From Photobacterium angustum (GTDB lineage Bacteria > Pseudomonadota > Gammaproteobacteria > Enterobacterales > Vibrionaceae), in NCBI RefSeq assembly GCF_002954615.1, contig NZ_MSCJ01000001.1, positions 1,674,001 through 1,738,000 on the forward strand: 64,000 bases of DNA, in the 5' to 3' direction. A program made the position numbers and the translations under genes. Below, piece after piece: positions 55,615 to 64,000 of the stretch. The notes beneath the pieces are model-generated. The model did no database searches. It was not told where the DNA came from and was given only the letters and a program-made list of their open reading frames with translations. Numbering within the stretch: position 1 is the stretch's first letter; the number at the start of each line of letters is the position of its first letter.

Positions 55615-56286
55615 GTGAAAATACTCATTGCTGATGATAATGACCAAATCGTTGAAACAATCTCTGATTATCTTGAGCTTGAAGGCAATATTGTTGACTG
55701 TGCTTACCACGGTGAAAGTGCGCTTAAATTAATTAAAGATAATTATTATGACGTGATTATCATGGATATCATGATGCCTAAATTGGATGGTATTTCGACC
55801 GTTGCTAAAATTCGGAATGAGCTTTTTTGCGGCGCGCCAATTCTTTTCCTTACGGCGAAAGATACACTCGACGATAAAATCGCAGCCTTTAAAGCCGGTG
55901 GCGATGATTACCTTCTAAAGCCATTTGCGATGGAAGAGCTGTCTCTTCGAATAAAGGCACTCGCTAATCGTGGTCAGCGTAAAGATATTGGATTGCTAAG
56001 CTATGCAGATATTCAAATAAACAACCAAACAGATGAAGTACATCGAGAAAACCACATAATAAAGTTAAATCGTACTCAACTAAAAATATTAAAATTATTG
56101 GTTCAACATGCACCTAATGTTGTCACTAGACAGCAAATAATAGAAACCATTTGGGGAGAAGAATCGCCCTGTAGTGATGCATTACGAAGTCATATTTATG
56201 GTTTACGCAACGCCATTGACAAAGGTTTTTCCGAATCACGATTAGAGACAATTCATGGACAAGGCTACCGTATCAAAGCTGCATAA
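55615..56286 (+). CDS. OmpR-family response regulator
   Basis: The 223-residue regulator has a receiver domain (MKILIADDND..., Asp8/Asp9 pocket, phosphoacceptor Asp51, Thr80, Lys102) and a C-terminal winged helix (about 125-222, ending TIHGQGYRIKA). I place the start at the GTG at 55615, six bases after AAGG; the frame also opens at a GTG at 55594. The short gap to the divergent DUF5666 gene (about 90 bases) suggests shared regulation. Its 3' end overlaps the kinase gene by 32 bases. No named orthologue is recognised. Confidence 0.87.
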   Translation: MKILIADDNDQIVETISDYLELEGNIVDCAYHGESALKLIKDNYYDVIIMDIMMPKLDGISTVAKIRNELFCGAPILFLTAKDTLDDKIAAFKAGGDDYLLKPFAMEELSLRIKALANRGQRKDIGLLSYADIQINNQTDEVHRENHIIKLNRTQLKILKLLVQHAPNVVTRQQIIETIWGEESPCSDALRSHIYGLRNAIDKGFSESRLETIHGQGYRIKAA

Positions 56287-57505
56287 ATATCCAAGTCTTT
56301 ACCAAAAAGTTGGACTTAGCGTCAGTGTCATGGCATTCAGTATGTTCGTTCTTTTTTGGATAGTCATTTATATTGCAGAAAATCAATTAGAAGTAATTAG
56401 CCTTCATCACTGGTTAGATAAGGAATCTTCCCAGTACCAAATTGATTATAAGAAAATGGGTGAAAAAGCCCCACTTCCCAATAATAGTGAATTTAAAAGT
56501 TATTGGAGCCAAAATTCGTTACCAGATTGGCTTAAACCATACCGTAAACCCGGATTTTATGAACACCTTCGCGGTACTGAAGATAAACACTTTATTGTCT
56601 TTAAACACCCATCAGGAAAAGGCTTAATGTATGTTGTGTATCAAGATGATGCTGATGATTACTTAGATGAGTATGAAAGTAGCTTACATTACTTCACCTT
56701 TATTTTTGGCGTATTGTTATCTCTATTAATGGGCGGATATAGTTTCTATTTTATTCGTTCGTTATCGCATCCATTTGAGCAAATTAAGCAGAAGATCGGT
56801 CAAATGCAGCCAGATCAAACTGAGTTTACTATTGATACCCAATACAATGAAACACGAACAATTGAACAAGCGTTATTAGATAGTAAACGTGCGATCTCAC
56901 ACTATTTTCAGCGAGAACAAGAATTCAGCCGGTTTGCATCGCATGAATTACGTACGCCGATTATGGTTATTCAGGGCTCTACGGAGCTGCTTGATAAAGT
57001 GCCTAACCAACCCAAGATTGCAAAAAAGGCGATAAACCGTTTGCACCAAGCCAGTGAGGATATGAAAATTCTCACAGAAACTTTTTTGTTATTAGGAAAA
57101 CAGCATATAGAGCCGCAACACTTTGTCATTTGCGATATAGAAGCCGAATTAAGTAAGCAGCTCACGGTAATGAAACCTTTATTTGCTAAACAGGATACCA
57201 GTTATCAGCTGACGCTTTCATGTAACACTCCGATCAGCGCACCACTCAGTTTCATCACAATTATTATTAACAACCTAATAAAAAATGCATTTAGTTATAG
57301 TGTTGGTGACATTATTATTAAGTTAAGCAAAAATACGCTAATGATTACTAACCGTCATGATGGTAATGAGCTCTATAATCAAGGCTATGGATGTGGTTTA
57401 GTTATTGTTCAGCGGATCTGTGAAAGGATGAATTGGCCTTATAATATAACTAACGACAACATTAGCTTTACCGTTAGTGTCATATTTTTACCGCCAAATA
57501 ATTAA
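56255..57505 (+). CDS. Sensor histidine kinase with weak G1 box
   Basis: The 416-residue kinase has membrane helices at about 20-40 and 147-168 with a periplasmic domain of about 105 residues. The H-box is canonical (SRFASHELRTPIMVIQGS, His230), and the N-box IIINNLIKNAFSYS (Asn344) is present. The G1 box, usually DxGxG, is replaced by ITNRHDGNE; the G2 box is GYGCGLVIVQRICERMNW. Kinases with ITN and GxGLGL...RICERxGW occur in Vibrionaceae, so it is probably still active. It overlaps the regulator gene and shortly precedes blc. Confidence 0.85.
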   Translation: MDKATVSKLHKYPSLYQKVGLSVSVMAFSMFVLFWIVIYIAENQLEVISLHHWLDKESSQYQIDYKKMGEKAPLPNNSEFKSYWSQNSLPDWLKPYRKPGFYEHLRGTEDKHFIVFKHPSGKGLMYVVYQDDADDYLDEYESSLHYFTFIFGVLLSLLMGGYSFYFIRSLSHPFEQIKQKIGQMQPDQTEFTIDTQYNETRTIEQALLDSKRAISHYFQREQEFSRFASHELRTPIMVIQGSTELLDKVPNQPKIAKKAINRLHQASEDMKILTETFLLLGKQHIEPQHFVICDIEAELSKQLTVMKPLFAKQDTSYQLTLSCNTPISAPLSFITIIINNLIKNAFSYSVGDIIIKLSKNTLMITNRHDGNELYNQGYGCGLVIVQRICERMNWPYNITNDNISFTVSVIFLPPNN

Positions 57506-57515
57506 GGAACAATTA

Positions 57516-58040
57516 ATGGCAAAATATATCAAACCACTAAGCTTTATCGTGTTATTAGCAACCATGTTTGGATGTACAACAGGTAAACCCAACAATATTG
57601 AAGCGGTTACACCTTTTGTGCTTAATAAATACTTGGGGACTTGGCATGAAATAGCAAGAATGGATCATAGCTTTGAGCGTGATTTAGACTATGTCACTGC
57701 AACTTACAGTATGAATGAAGATGGCAGCGTAAAAGTCGTTAATCGTGGATTTAACACTCAGTTAAAAGAATGGAAAGAAGCCATTGGTAAAGCCAAATTT
57801 GTAGAAAATGATAATGTTAGCTACCTTAAAGTCTCTTTCTTTGGCCCTTTTTATGGCAGCTATATCATTTTCTATTTAGAGCCAGACTATTCAACCGCGC
57901 TGATCAGCAGTTATAACCACAATTACTTCTGGTTATTATCTCGTCACAAGCAAATAAGCCCACAGCAATTAGAACGTTATATCAGCATTGCTAAAAAAGC
58001 AGGTTTCGATACAAATAAACTGATATATCCAAAACAATAA
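57516..58040 (+). CDS. blc: Outer-membrane lipocalin
   Basis: The 174-residue lipoprotein starts MAKYIKPLSFIVLLATMFGC with a Cys after FG. The lipocalin signature NKYLGTWHEIARMDHSFERDL (G-x-W) is followed by TATYSMNEDGSVKVVNRGFN and YNHNYFWLLSRH, all as in bacterial lipocalin Blc (E. coli 177). Blc binds fatty acids or lysophospholipids and supports envelope maintenance. The ATG at 57516 follows AAGGA, ten bases after the kinase stop, so it is in the same operon as the two-component system. Confidence 0.92.
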   Translation: MAKYIKPLSFIVLLATMFGCTTGKPNNIEAVTPFVLNKYLGTWHEIARMDHSFERDLDYVTATYSMNEDGSVKVVNRGFNTQLKEWKEAIGKAKFVENDNVSYLKVSFFGPFYGSYIIFYLEPDYSTALISSYNHNYFWLLSRHKQISPQQLERYISIAKKAGFDTNKLIYPKQ

Positions 58041-58042
58041 AC

Positions 58043-58071
58043 AAAAAGCCACAGTTAAGCTGTGGCTTTTA
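58043..58071. terminator. Bidirectional terminator between blc and the EIIC-EAL gene
   Basis: AAAGCCACAG/CTGTGGCTTT with a five-base loop. Confidence 0.75.
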
Positions 58072-58073
58072 TG

Positions 58074-60089
58074 TTAAGTTCGAATCTTATTATTAGCCCA
58101 AACCTGTGCTTCATCTAATGACATAGGTTTAGCAAAATAATAGCCTTGGCAAATATCGATACCACACTGTTCTACAAACTGTTTTTCTTGTTCCGTCTCA
58201 ATACCTTCTGCAACCAGAACACAGCCCGTCACTTCACTTATCTTAGCTAACAATTGGTAAAGGTTCTTTTCTCGCTCATTTTGCGTATTCAATAACAACG
58301 ATCTATCAAGTTTTACCTTATCGAAGTTAAATTTAAGTAAATGCGGGAATGACGCATAACCCGAGCCAAAGTCATCGATAGCAACAGTGATCCCTAATGC
58401 TTGTAGTGCATCTATATTTTTAGAAATCTGCTTATCTTCAGTGATAATAGCTTCTTCTGTGATCTCAACTTCTAAATTTTCTGGGTCAATATTATAAAAG
58501 CGTAAGCGTTCCATGATCAGATGAATGATTACAGGATCAGCAATACTTTCTGCCGAAATATTCACCGACACTTTACAGCCATTATCTAAAGGCATATTTT
58601 GCATATCATTTAAAACAAGATCGATAACCATCTGATCCAATTGTTTGATTGCACCAAGCTGATAAAAATCATTAATAAAGATTGGCGGAGTTAGCTTACC
58701 CGTTTTATCTTTATAACGAACTAATGCCTCAAAGGATAATTGCGCCGAGTTAGTTACGTTTACCTGCGGCTGATAATGCATTACAAACTCACCGTTATTA
58801 AGCATATGATTAACCCGACGGCTTATATCATGCTTGCTTACGTAACTACCCATCATTTGGTTTATATCACCTAAGAAGGTTTTCAGTGTTGAGCTTTCTA
58901 ATTCTGATTGTCGGCTCATCGTCATATTATTTTGACGACTTCGCCCAACATAATTCAAATAAAACGGACGATAAATCATTACACCAAGTGTTATTACCAC
59001 AAACTGTAGAACAACCCCACCAATGCTATTTTGGGTCGCAATATAGCCACTTAATAATGGCGGTGTCATCCAATCAACAATCGTACCAACATGATTTACT
59101 AAACCTAATGATATAGCGCTATAAACCACAACAAAACTAACTAACGGTACACACACAAAAGGCACAATTAATATTGGATTAAAGATAATAGGCAAACCAA
59201 ACAGTAATAGCTCATTAATATTAAAGATCACTAATGGTATCGCTGATATTGCTAACGTGATATGACGACGATCTTTTGAAAACAATAAAATACATAGCAA
59301 AAGACTGATCGTGTTTCCAGAGCCACCCATTGATAAAAATGCATCATAAAAACCTTGCCCTAAGACATTTAACGGTGCGTCTCCAGCTTGCCATGCTGCA
59401 ATGTTTAGCTGTGTATTTTCAAAAAGTTGCTGTTTCGCGCGGAATAAAAAGTTATGTCCATTGATACCTACAGCGCCCAATAAACCCAAGATAAATTGGT
59501 ATGCAAGACCACCTAAAAACGTTAATGGGTTTAATGTTATGAACTTGCTCGCCCCCGTACTAAAAGCGAGGAAACTTTCCATTAGCTTTGCAAGTACGAG
59601 TGTCATCAATAGAAAAGCAAAAAAATGAGCCACTTGTTTATAAAGTGTTTTCACAAAATCTAAACGAGACGGATCAAGTGGAAATAAACGAAACGACACA
59701 CAACACATTGCGGAAATAATTGCCGTCAACAGCGCAATAAGCGGATTATTAGGTAGTCCTGTATTTGCCGCAACTAGATCATTAGGCACCGAAATCGCAA
59801 TGTACATAAGCAATGAATACGGCACAACAACCATGGCATTCACACCATGTTTCGTTGAAATGTAATAGCTTGTGATAATACACAACGTAATAGGATAAAT
59901 ACCTATTAGTAAATCAGAGAAATAGAAAAACGTACTCGCCGCTTGTGTTAAGCCTGCGATATTTAAGGAGTGACCAACAAAAATGGTTATTGCGTTACAA
60001 ATCGTTAATGGCAATAACAATAAAAAGACAATTGATATATCTTTAATATAGTTGTTGTAATATGACTTAATTGACGCCATTTTCCACAT
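58074..60089 (-). CDS. PTS EIIC-like membrane domain fused to an EAL c-di-GMP phosphodiesterase
   Basis: The 671-residue fusion has an N-terminal membrane part (about 15-375) that fits the lactose/cellobiose-type EIIC, including INELLLFGLPIIFNPILIVPF (about 291-311), the sugar-site motif. A linker (380-420) leads to an EAL domain (about 425-670) with EAL at 454-456, NIS (Asn510), VEITEEAI (Glu542), DDFGSG (Asp572-Asp573), KLD (Lys593) and AEGIETE (Glu628): all metal and catalytic residues are visible. It should hydrolyse c-di-GMP. No EIIA/EIIB genes are near, so the EIIC part may act as a sugar sensor. A second ATG (60080) is a possible start. Confidence 0.88.
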   Translation of the reverse strand: MWKMASIKSYYNNYIKDISIVFLLLLPLTICNAITIFVGHSLNIAGLTQAASTFFYFSDLLIGIYPITLCIITSYYISTKHGVNAMVVVPYSLLMYIAISVPNDLVAANTGLPNNPLIALLTAIISAMCCVSFRLFPLDPSRLDFVKTLYKQVAHFFAFLLMTLVLAKLMESFLAFSTGASKFITLNPLTFLGGLAYQFILGLLGAVGINGHNFLFRAKQQLFENTQLNIAAWQAGDAPLNVLGQGFYDAFLSMGGSGNTISLLLCILLFSKDRRHITLAISAIPLVIFNINELLLFGLPIIFNPILIVPFVCVPLVSFVVVYSAISLGLVNHVGTIVDWMTPPLLSGYIATQNSIGGVVLQFVVITLGVMIYRPFYLNYVGRSRQNNMTMSRQSELESSTLKTFLGDINQMMGSYVSKHDISRRVNHMLNNGEFVMHYQPQVNVTNSAQLSFEALVRYKDKTGKLTPPIFINDFYQLGAIKQLDQMVIDLVLNDMQNMPLDNGCKVSVNISAESIADPVIIHLIMERLRFYNIDPENLEVEITEEAIITEDKQISKNIDALQALGITVAIDDFGSGYASFPHLLKFNFDKVKLDRSLLLNTQNEREKNLYQLLAKISEVTGCVLVAEGIETEQEKQFVEQCGIDICQGYYFAKPMSLDEAQVWANNKIRT

Positions 60090-60233
60090 ATAACGATAAA
60101 AGCCATGCTAGGGTATGAGCTCGCGATTATATATATGAAAAGCTTTTCATCAATAATAAAACTGTTAGCAGAAGTAACAGAATTAGCGTCTTTGTTTATA
60201 TCGTTAAACTGCAGTCGTTATAATGTTTAAAAA

Positions 60234-60270
60234 TTAAAAAAAGCCATAATATCGACTATTATGGCTTTAA
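60234..60270 (-). terminator. Intrinsic terminator of serC
   Basis: On the minus strand AAGCCATAATA/TATTATGGCTT with a five-base loop and seven T. Confidence 0.85.
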
Positions 60271-60283
60271 TTTTTATTCGATT

Positions 60284-61366
60284 TTACGCGTTTTCTTTTT
60301 CGAACTTAGCCATAAAATCAACTAATGCTTGAACACCTTCTAATGGCATCGCATTGTAGATTGACGCTCGCATACCACCTACTACACGATGTCCTTTTAA
60401 TGCTTTTAAGCCAGCCAAATCTGCTTGCTCTAAAAACAAGTTATCCAACTCAGCATTTTTTAATTGGAACGGCACATTCATAATTGAACGGTTATCACTG
60501 TGTACTTCATTAACATAAAAGTCAGAGTGATCAACAAAGTCATACAGTAATTTAGCTTTAGCGAGATTACGCTCTTCCATCGCTTCTACCCCACCGACAG
60601 CTTTTAGCCACTTAAAGACTTCAGCAGCTAAATACCATGCAAATGTTGGTGGTGTATTAAACATCGATTCTTTTTCTACCAGAACCGTGTAATCAAGAAT
60701 ACTTGGAAGAATAGATTTAGCTTTACCAAGCAAATCATCACGTACAATAACAATCGTTAAACCAGCAGGGCCAATGTTCTTTTGTGCACCGGCGTAAATC
60801 ACACCGTATTTTGATACATCAATCTTACGCGATAAGATTGTTGATGACATATCAGCCACAATGGGTTTATCCGTCTGAGGTAAATCACGGATTTCAATGC
60901 CATCAATCGTTTCATTTGGACAAAAATGCACAAATGCCGCATCGTCAGAAAGTGACCATTGTGAAGCCGGTAGTACTGCCTTTTTACCGTCTTTTTCACA
61001 GGTAATATCAATCGCATTTGGTTGGCAATATTTCTTTGCTTCTTCAATCGCACTGTGCGCCCAGAAGCCACCATCCATGTAATCAGCAGTTTCTGCATCA
61101 CCTAGTAAATTTAACGGTACAGCAGCAAACTGACCACGTGCGCCACCATGACAAAACAGCACGTGGTAATTAGCAGGAATATTCAAAAGATCACGTAAAT
61201 CTTGTTCTGATTGTGCAGCAACAGCAAGAAACTCTTTACTACGGTGGCTTACTTCCATCACAGAAGTACCTAAACCATTCCAGTTAATCAATTCTTGTTG
61301 AGCTTTGGCGAGAACATCTGCGGGGATCATTGCGGGTCCTGCGCAAAAGTTATAAACCTTATCCAT
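60284..61366 (-). CDS. serC: Phosphoserine aminotransferase
   Basis: The 360-residue PLP enzyme forms phosphoserine (and the analogous pyridoxine precursor). It starts [16 protein letters not shown], has the substrate loop SHRSKEF, and Lys196 in [14 protein letters not shown] is the PLP lysine. It stands alone here, between gyrA and the EIIC-EAL gene, rather than in an operon with aroA. Confidence 0.96.
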   Translation of the reverse strand: MDKVYNFCAGPAMIPADVLAKAQQELINWNGLGTSVMEVSHRSKEFLAVAAQSEQDLRDLLNIPANYHVLFCHGGARGQFAAVPLNLLGDAETADYMDGGFWAHSAIEEAKKYCQPNAIDITCEKDGKKAVLPASQWSLSDDAAFVHFCPNETIDGIEIRDLPQTDKPIVADMSSTILSRKIDVSKYGVIYAGAQKNIGPAGLTIVIVRDDLLGKAKSILPSILDYTVLVEKESMFNTPPTFAWYLAAEVFKWLKAVGGVEAMEERNLAKAKLLYDFVDHSDFYVNEVHSDNRSIMNVPFQLKNAELDNLFLEQADLAGLKALKGHRVVGGMRASIYNAMPLEGVQALVDFMAKFEKENA

Positions 61367-61807
61367 AATTTTGACTTTGCTCCTGCTTGGGGAAATAAAA
61401 ATAAATGCCTATTGCTTCATAAAGCTAATAACACCAAACACATAACGTTTTTAGCATTATAAAACAACATAAGAGAAAACATCGCCACGACAGCAAATGT
61501 CAATGCTTTGTTTTTACACCTTTATTAAGCAACTTAAAAGTTTTTATTATAAATTGCTAGCTTGATGAATAAACAAAGTACAAAAAGTCTACTCACAAAA
61601 AAATAGCGAACAGAGGAATATTTGGAATTATTGAGTGATCCTGAAATATTTCAAATACGACAACGGAGATTTATTCATAAACTCACGTATTGAGCGTTTT
61701 AATAACTATATTGATCCATTCTGAATAAAATCAAAATACCGAGATAAAAAAATGGCGACTACTCTAGGAGTAATCGCCATTTCATATCATCAAACAGTTA
61801 AGGTAAC
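61367..61807 (-). other. Intergenic region between gyrA and serC
   Basis: 441 bases, AT-rich. It contains the gyrA terminator. On the minus strand a TATAAT lies about 90 bases before serC (near 61459), a candidate -10 without a clear -35. No ORF or other motif was found. Confidence 0.45.
61747..61783 (-). terminator. Intrinsic terminator of gyrA
   Basis: On the minus strand AAATGGCGA-TACTC and GAGTA-TCGCCATTT form a stem with one mismatch and a short loop, followed by seven T. Confidence 0.85.
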
Positions 61808-64000
61808 TTATTCTTGTTCAGTTGAATCATCAGAGCTGGTATCAGTTGCTGGTTGATCTGTATTTTCTACAGCTTCACCTTCGACTAATTCCGCATCTTC
61901 AATTAATTCTTCTTCTGGTTCATCAATACGTTGAAGGCCAACAACTTTTTCGCCTTCAGTTGTACGGATAAGCGTTACACCTTGGGTGTTACGGCCAACA
62001 CGACTTACTTCAGAAACACGAGTACGAACAAGCGTACCAGCGTTAGTGATCATCATGAATTCATCGCCGTCTTCTGCTTGAACAGCACCAACAACGCGAC
62101 CATTACGCTCAGAAACCTTAATCGATACAACACCTTGCGTTGCACGGCTCTTCGCTGGGTATTCAGCCAGTTCTGTACGCTTACCGTAACCGTTTTCAGT
62201 TACTGTTAGTACATCACCATCGTTATGAGGAACGATAAGTGAAATCACTTTATCGCCTTCAGCAAGCTTGATACCACGAACACCTGCGGCAGTACGGCCC
62301 ATACCTCGAACACCGCCTTTCGCGTTGCCTTCAGCATCAATTACAGGGCTTTCGTAGAAGCGAACAACTTTACCAAATGCAGAGAACAGCATAATGTCGC
62401 AATCACCGTCAGTAACATCAACACCGATCAATGAATCACCTTCACGTAGATTAACGGCAATAATACCGGCACTACGAGGACGACTAAAGTCAGTTAATGG
62501 TGTTTTCTTCACTGTACCGTCAGCGGTTGCCATAAAGACGAACTTGTCTTCTGTGTATTCACGTACTGGAAGAATAGCGGTGATACGCTCATTTTCTTCA
62601 AGAGGTAGAATGTTCACAATTGGCTTACCACGTGCAGTACGGCTTGCTAATGGTAATTGATATACCTTCAGCCAGTACATACGGCCACGACTAGAGAAAC
62701 ATAAAATCGTATCGTGAGTATTAGCAACTAACAGACGCTCAATGAAGTCTTCTTCCTTCATACGCGTTGCAGCTTTACCTTTACCACCACGACGCTGTGC
62801 TTCATAGTCGCTTAAAACTTGATACTTAACGTAACCTTCATGAGATAGCGTTACAACAACATCTTCTTGAGTGATTAAATCTTCTAAATCGATGTCGTGG
62901 CTAGCAGCAGTGATCTCAGTACGACGTTCATCGTTAAACTGCTCTTTAACTAGCTCTAGCTCTTCACGGATCACTTCCATCAAGCGCTCAGAGCTTGACA
63001 GGATGTACATTAGTTCCGCGATTTCATCAAGCAGTGCTTTGTACTCTTCTAAAATCTTCTCGTGCTCAAGCCCTGTTAGCTTGTGTAGACGAAGATCAAG
63101 AATCGCTTGTGCTTGCTGTTCAGTTAAGTAGTACTGATTATCACGAATACCGAATTGCTCTTCCAGCCACTCAGGACGTGCAGCATCTGTACCAGCACGC
63201 TCAAGCATTGCTGCTACATTACCAAGATCCCAGCCACGTGCAATTAAACCAGCTTTCGCTTCTGCAGGTGTTGGTGCACGGCGGATAAGCTCAATAATTT
63301 CATCAATGTTAGCCAAAGCAAGAGCAAGACCTTCAAGGATGTGTGCACGATCACGCGCTTTACGCAATTCGTAAATAGTACGACGTGTTACCACCTCACG
63401 GCGGTGATTCACGAAGCACTTCAGCATTTCTTTTAAGTTAAAGATTTTTGGCTGACCGTTATCCAGTGCAACCATGTTGATGCCGAATGTGGTTTGTAGC
63501 TGAGTTTGTGCATAAAGGTTGTTAAGTACAACTTCACCCACAGCATCACGCTTACATTCAATAACAATACGCATACCATCTTTATCAGATTCGTCACGTA
63601 GTGCACTAATGCCTTCAACTTTCTTATCTTTAACAAGCTCTGCAATCTTTTCGATTAAGCGAGCCTTGTTAACTTGGTACGGAATTTCGTGAACAACAAT
63701 GGTTTCTTTACCATTCTTCTCAACTTCAATCTCCGCTTTGGCACGCATGTAAACTTTACCGCGGCCAGTATGATAAGCGTCAATAATTCCTTTACGACCG
63801 CTGATCATTGCAGCTGTCGGGAAATCTGGGCCTGGAATATATTCCATTAGCTGATCAATGGTGATGTCTTCATCATTGATGTAAGCCAAACAGCCATTGA
63901 TCACTTCACCTAGATTGTGTGGCGGAATATTTGTTGCCATACCTACAGCGATACCAGAAGAGCCATTCACCAATAGGTTAGGGATCTTAGTTGGTAATAC
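61808..64000 (-). CDS. gyrA: DNA gyrase subunit A, C-terminal portion (cut by window edge)
   Basis: The minus-strand frame is open from the window edge to a stop at 61808, giving about 730 residues. It begins [29 protein letters not shown], which lies about 160 residues into GyrA, so the catalytic Tyr and the quinolone-resistance region are outside. Visible are the rest of the breakage-reunion core, the coiled-coil gate, the GyrA box QRRGGKGK and the beta-pinwheel. The acidic tail ([20 protein letters not shown]...) is typical. GyrA with GyrB introduces negative supercoils. Confidence 0.97.
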   Translation of the reverse strand, partial: VLPTKIPNLLVNGSSGIAVGMATNIPPHNLGEVINGCLAYINDEDITIDQLMEYIPGPDFPTAAMISGRKGIIDAYHTGRGKVYMRAKAEIEVEKNGKETIVVHEIPYQVNKARLIEKIAELVKDKKVEGISALRDESDKDGMRIVIECKRDAVGEVVLNNLYAQTQLQTTFGINMVALDNGQPKIFNLKEMLKCFVNHRREVVTRRTIYELRKARDRAHILEGLALALANIDEIIELIRRAPTPAEAKAGLIARGWDLGNVAAMLERAGTDAARPEWLEEQFGIRDNQYYLTEQQAQAILDLRLHKLTGLEHEKILEEYKALLDEIAELMYILSSSERLMEVIREELELVKEQFNDERRTEITAASHDIDLEDLITQEDVVVTLSHEGYVKYQVLSDYEAQRRGGKGKAATRMKEEDFIERLLVANTHDTILCFSSRGRMYWLKVYQLPLASRTARGKPIVNILPLEENERITAILPVREYTEDKFVFMATADGTVKKTPLTDFSRPRSAGIIAVNLREGDSLIGVDVTDGDCDIMLFSAFGKVVRFYESPVIDAEGNAKGGVRGMGRTAAGVRGIKLAEGDKVISLIVPHNDGDVLTVTENGYGKRTELAEYPAKSRATQGVVSIKVSERNGRVVGAVQAEDGDEFMMITNAGTLVRTRVSEVSRVGRNTQGVTLIRTTEGEKVVGLQRIDEPEEELIEDAELVEGEAVENTDQPATDTSSDDSTEQE

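Overview
The window is chromosomal DNA of a marine gammaproteobacterium of the Vibrionaceae, most likely Photobacterium. This is inferred from AT-rich intergenic sequence, an OmpU-like porin, single-chain FabV, a psrA-fadE-fabV block, and the psp/sap, lapAB-ihfB-rpsA-cmk and pabB-nudL-sdaA neighbourhoods. No tRNA, rRNA, CRISPR array, prophage or complete insertion sequence was seen. Both ends cut genes: an RND pump on the left and gyrA on the right.

Layout. 1-3.1 kb: RND efflux operon with two adaptor lipoproteins. 3.3-10.1 kb: class I fumarase, then pabB, nudL, sdaC and sdaA (folate precursor, CoA housekeeping, serine uptake and deamination). 10.5-18.8 kb: AraC regulator, acetate transporter satP, porin, grxA, a YbjL-type transporter, a PhoPQ-like two-component system and a 41-residue zinc-ribbon gene. 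18.8-23.3 kb: fabV, fadE and psrA (fatty acid synthesis and oxidation). 23.4-26.1 kb: an OFA-family transporter bracketed by four apparent small-RNA genes. 26.1-31.1 kb: YeeZ-like protein, hexR, pykA, rimJ, ogt. 31.2-46.9 kb: tyrR, a DUF1501/DUF1800 pair, ycjXF, pspABC, pspF and sapABCDF (envelope stress and peptide or polyamine transport). 47-53.8 kb: pyrF, lapBA, ihfB, rpsA, cmk, aroA. 53.9-60.1 kb: accessory segment with a Nudix hydrolase, a DUF5666 lipoprotein, a two-component system, lipocalin blc and an EIIC-EAL fusion. 60.2-64 kb: serC and gyrA.

Most notable. The psrA/transporter region carries four plus-strand units without any supporting ORF. Each ends in a strong intrinsic terminator, contains a variant of the sequence CCACTACTGC, and is preceded by a sigma-E-like promoter with exactly 16 bases between the two boxes. 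The first has a near-perfect promoter (GGAACTT-N16-TCTGA) and would start GCCACUAC, like the RybB/MicV seed family. It can pair for nine bases with the start of the porin gene in this same window. The last three look like diverged tandem duplicates. From memory, this is also where V. cholerae carries the sigma-E-dependent sRNA VrrA, next to psrA. The locus therefore looks like an expanded envelope-stress sRNA cluster.

How the parts relate. Many genes concern the envelope: the RND pump, porin, PhoPQ-like system, psp, sap, lapAB, blc and sRNAs. Others concern central carbon and fatty-acid control (hexR-pykA, psrA-fadE, fumarase, sdaCA, satP). Gene functions are assigned from recognised motifs and gene order only; no database search was possible.
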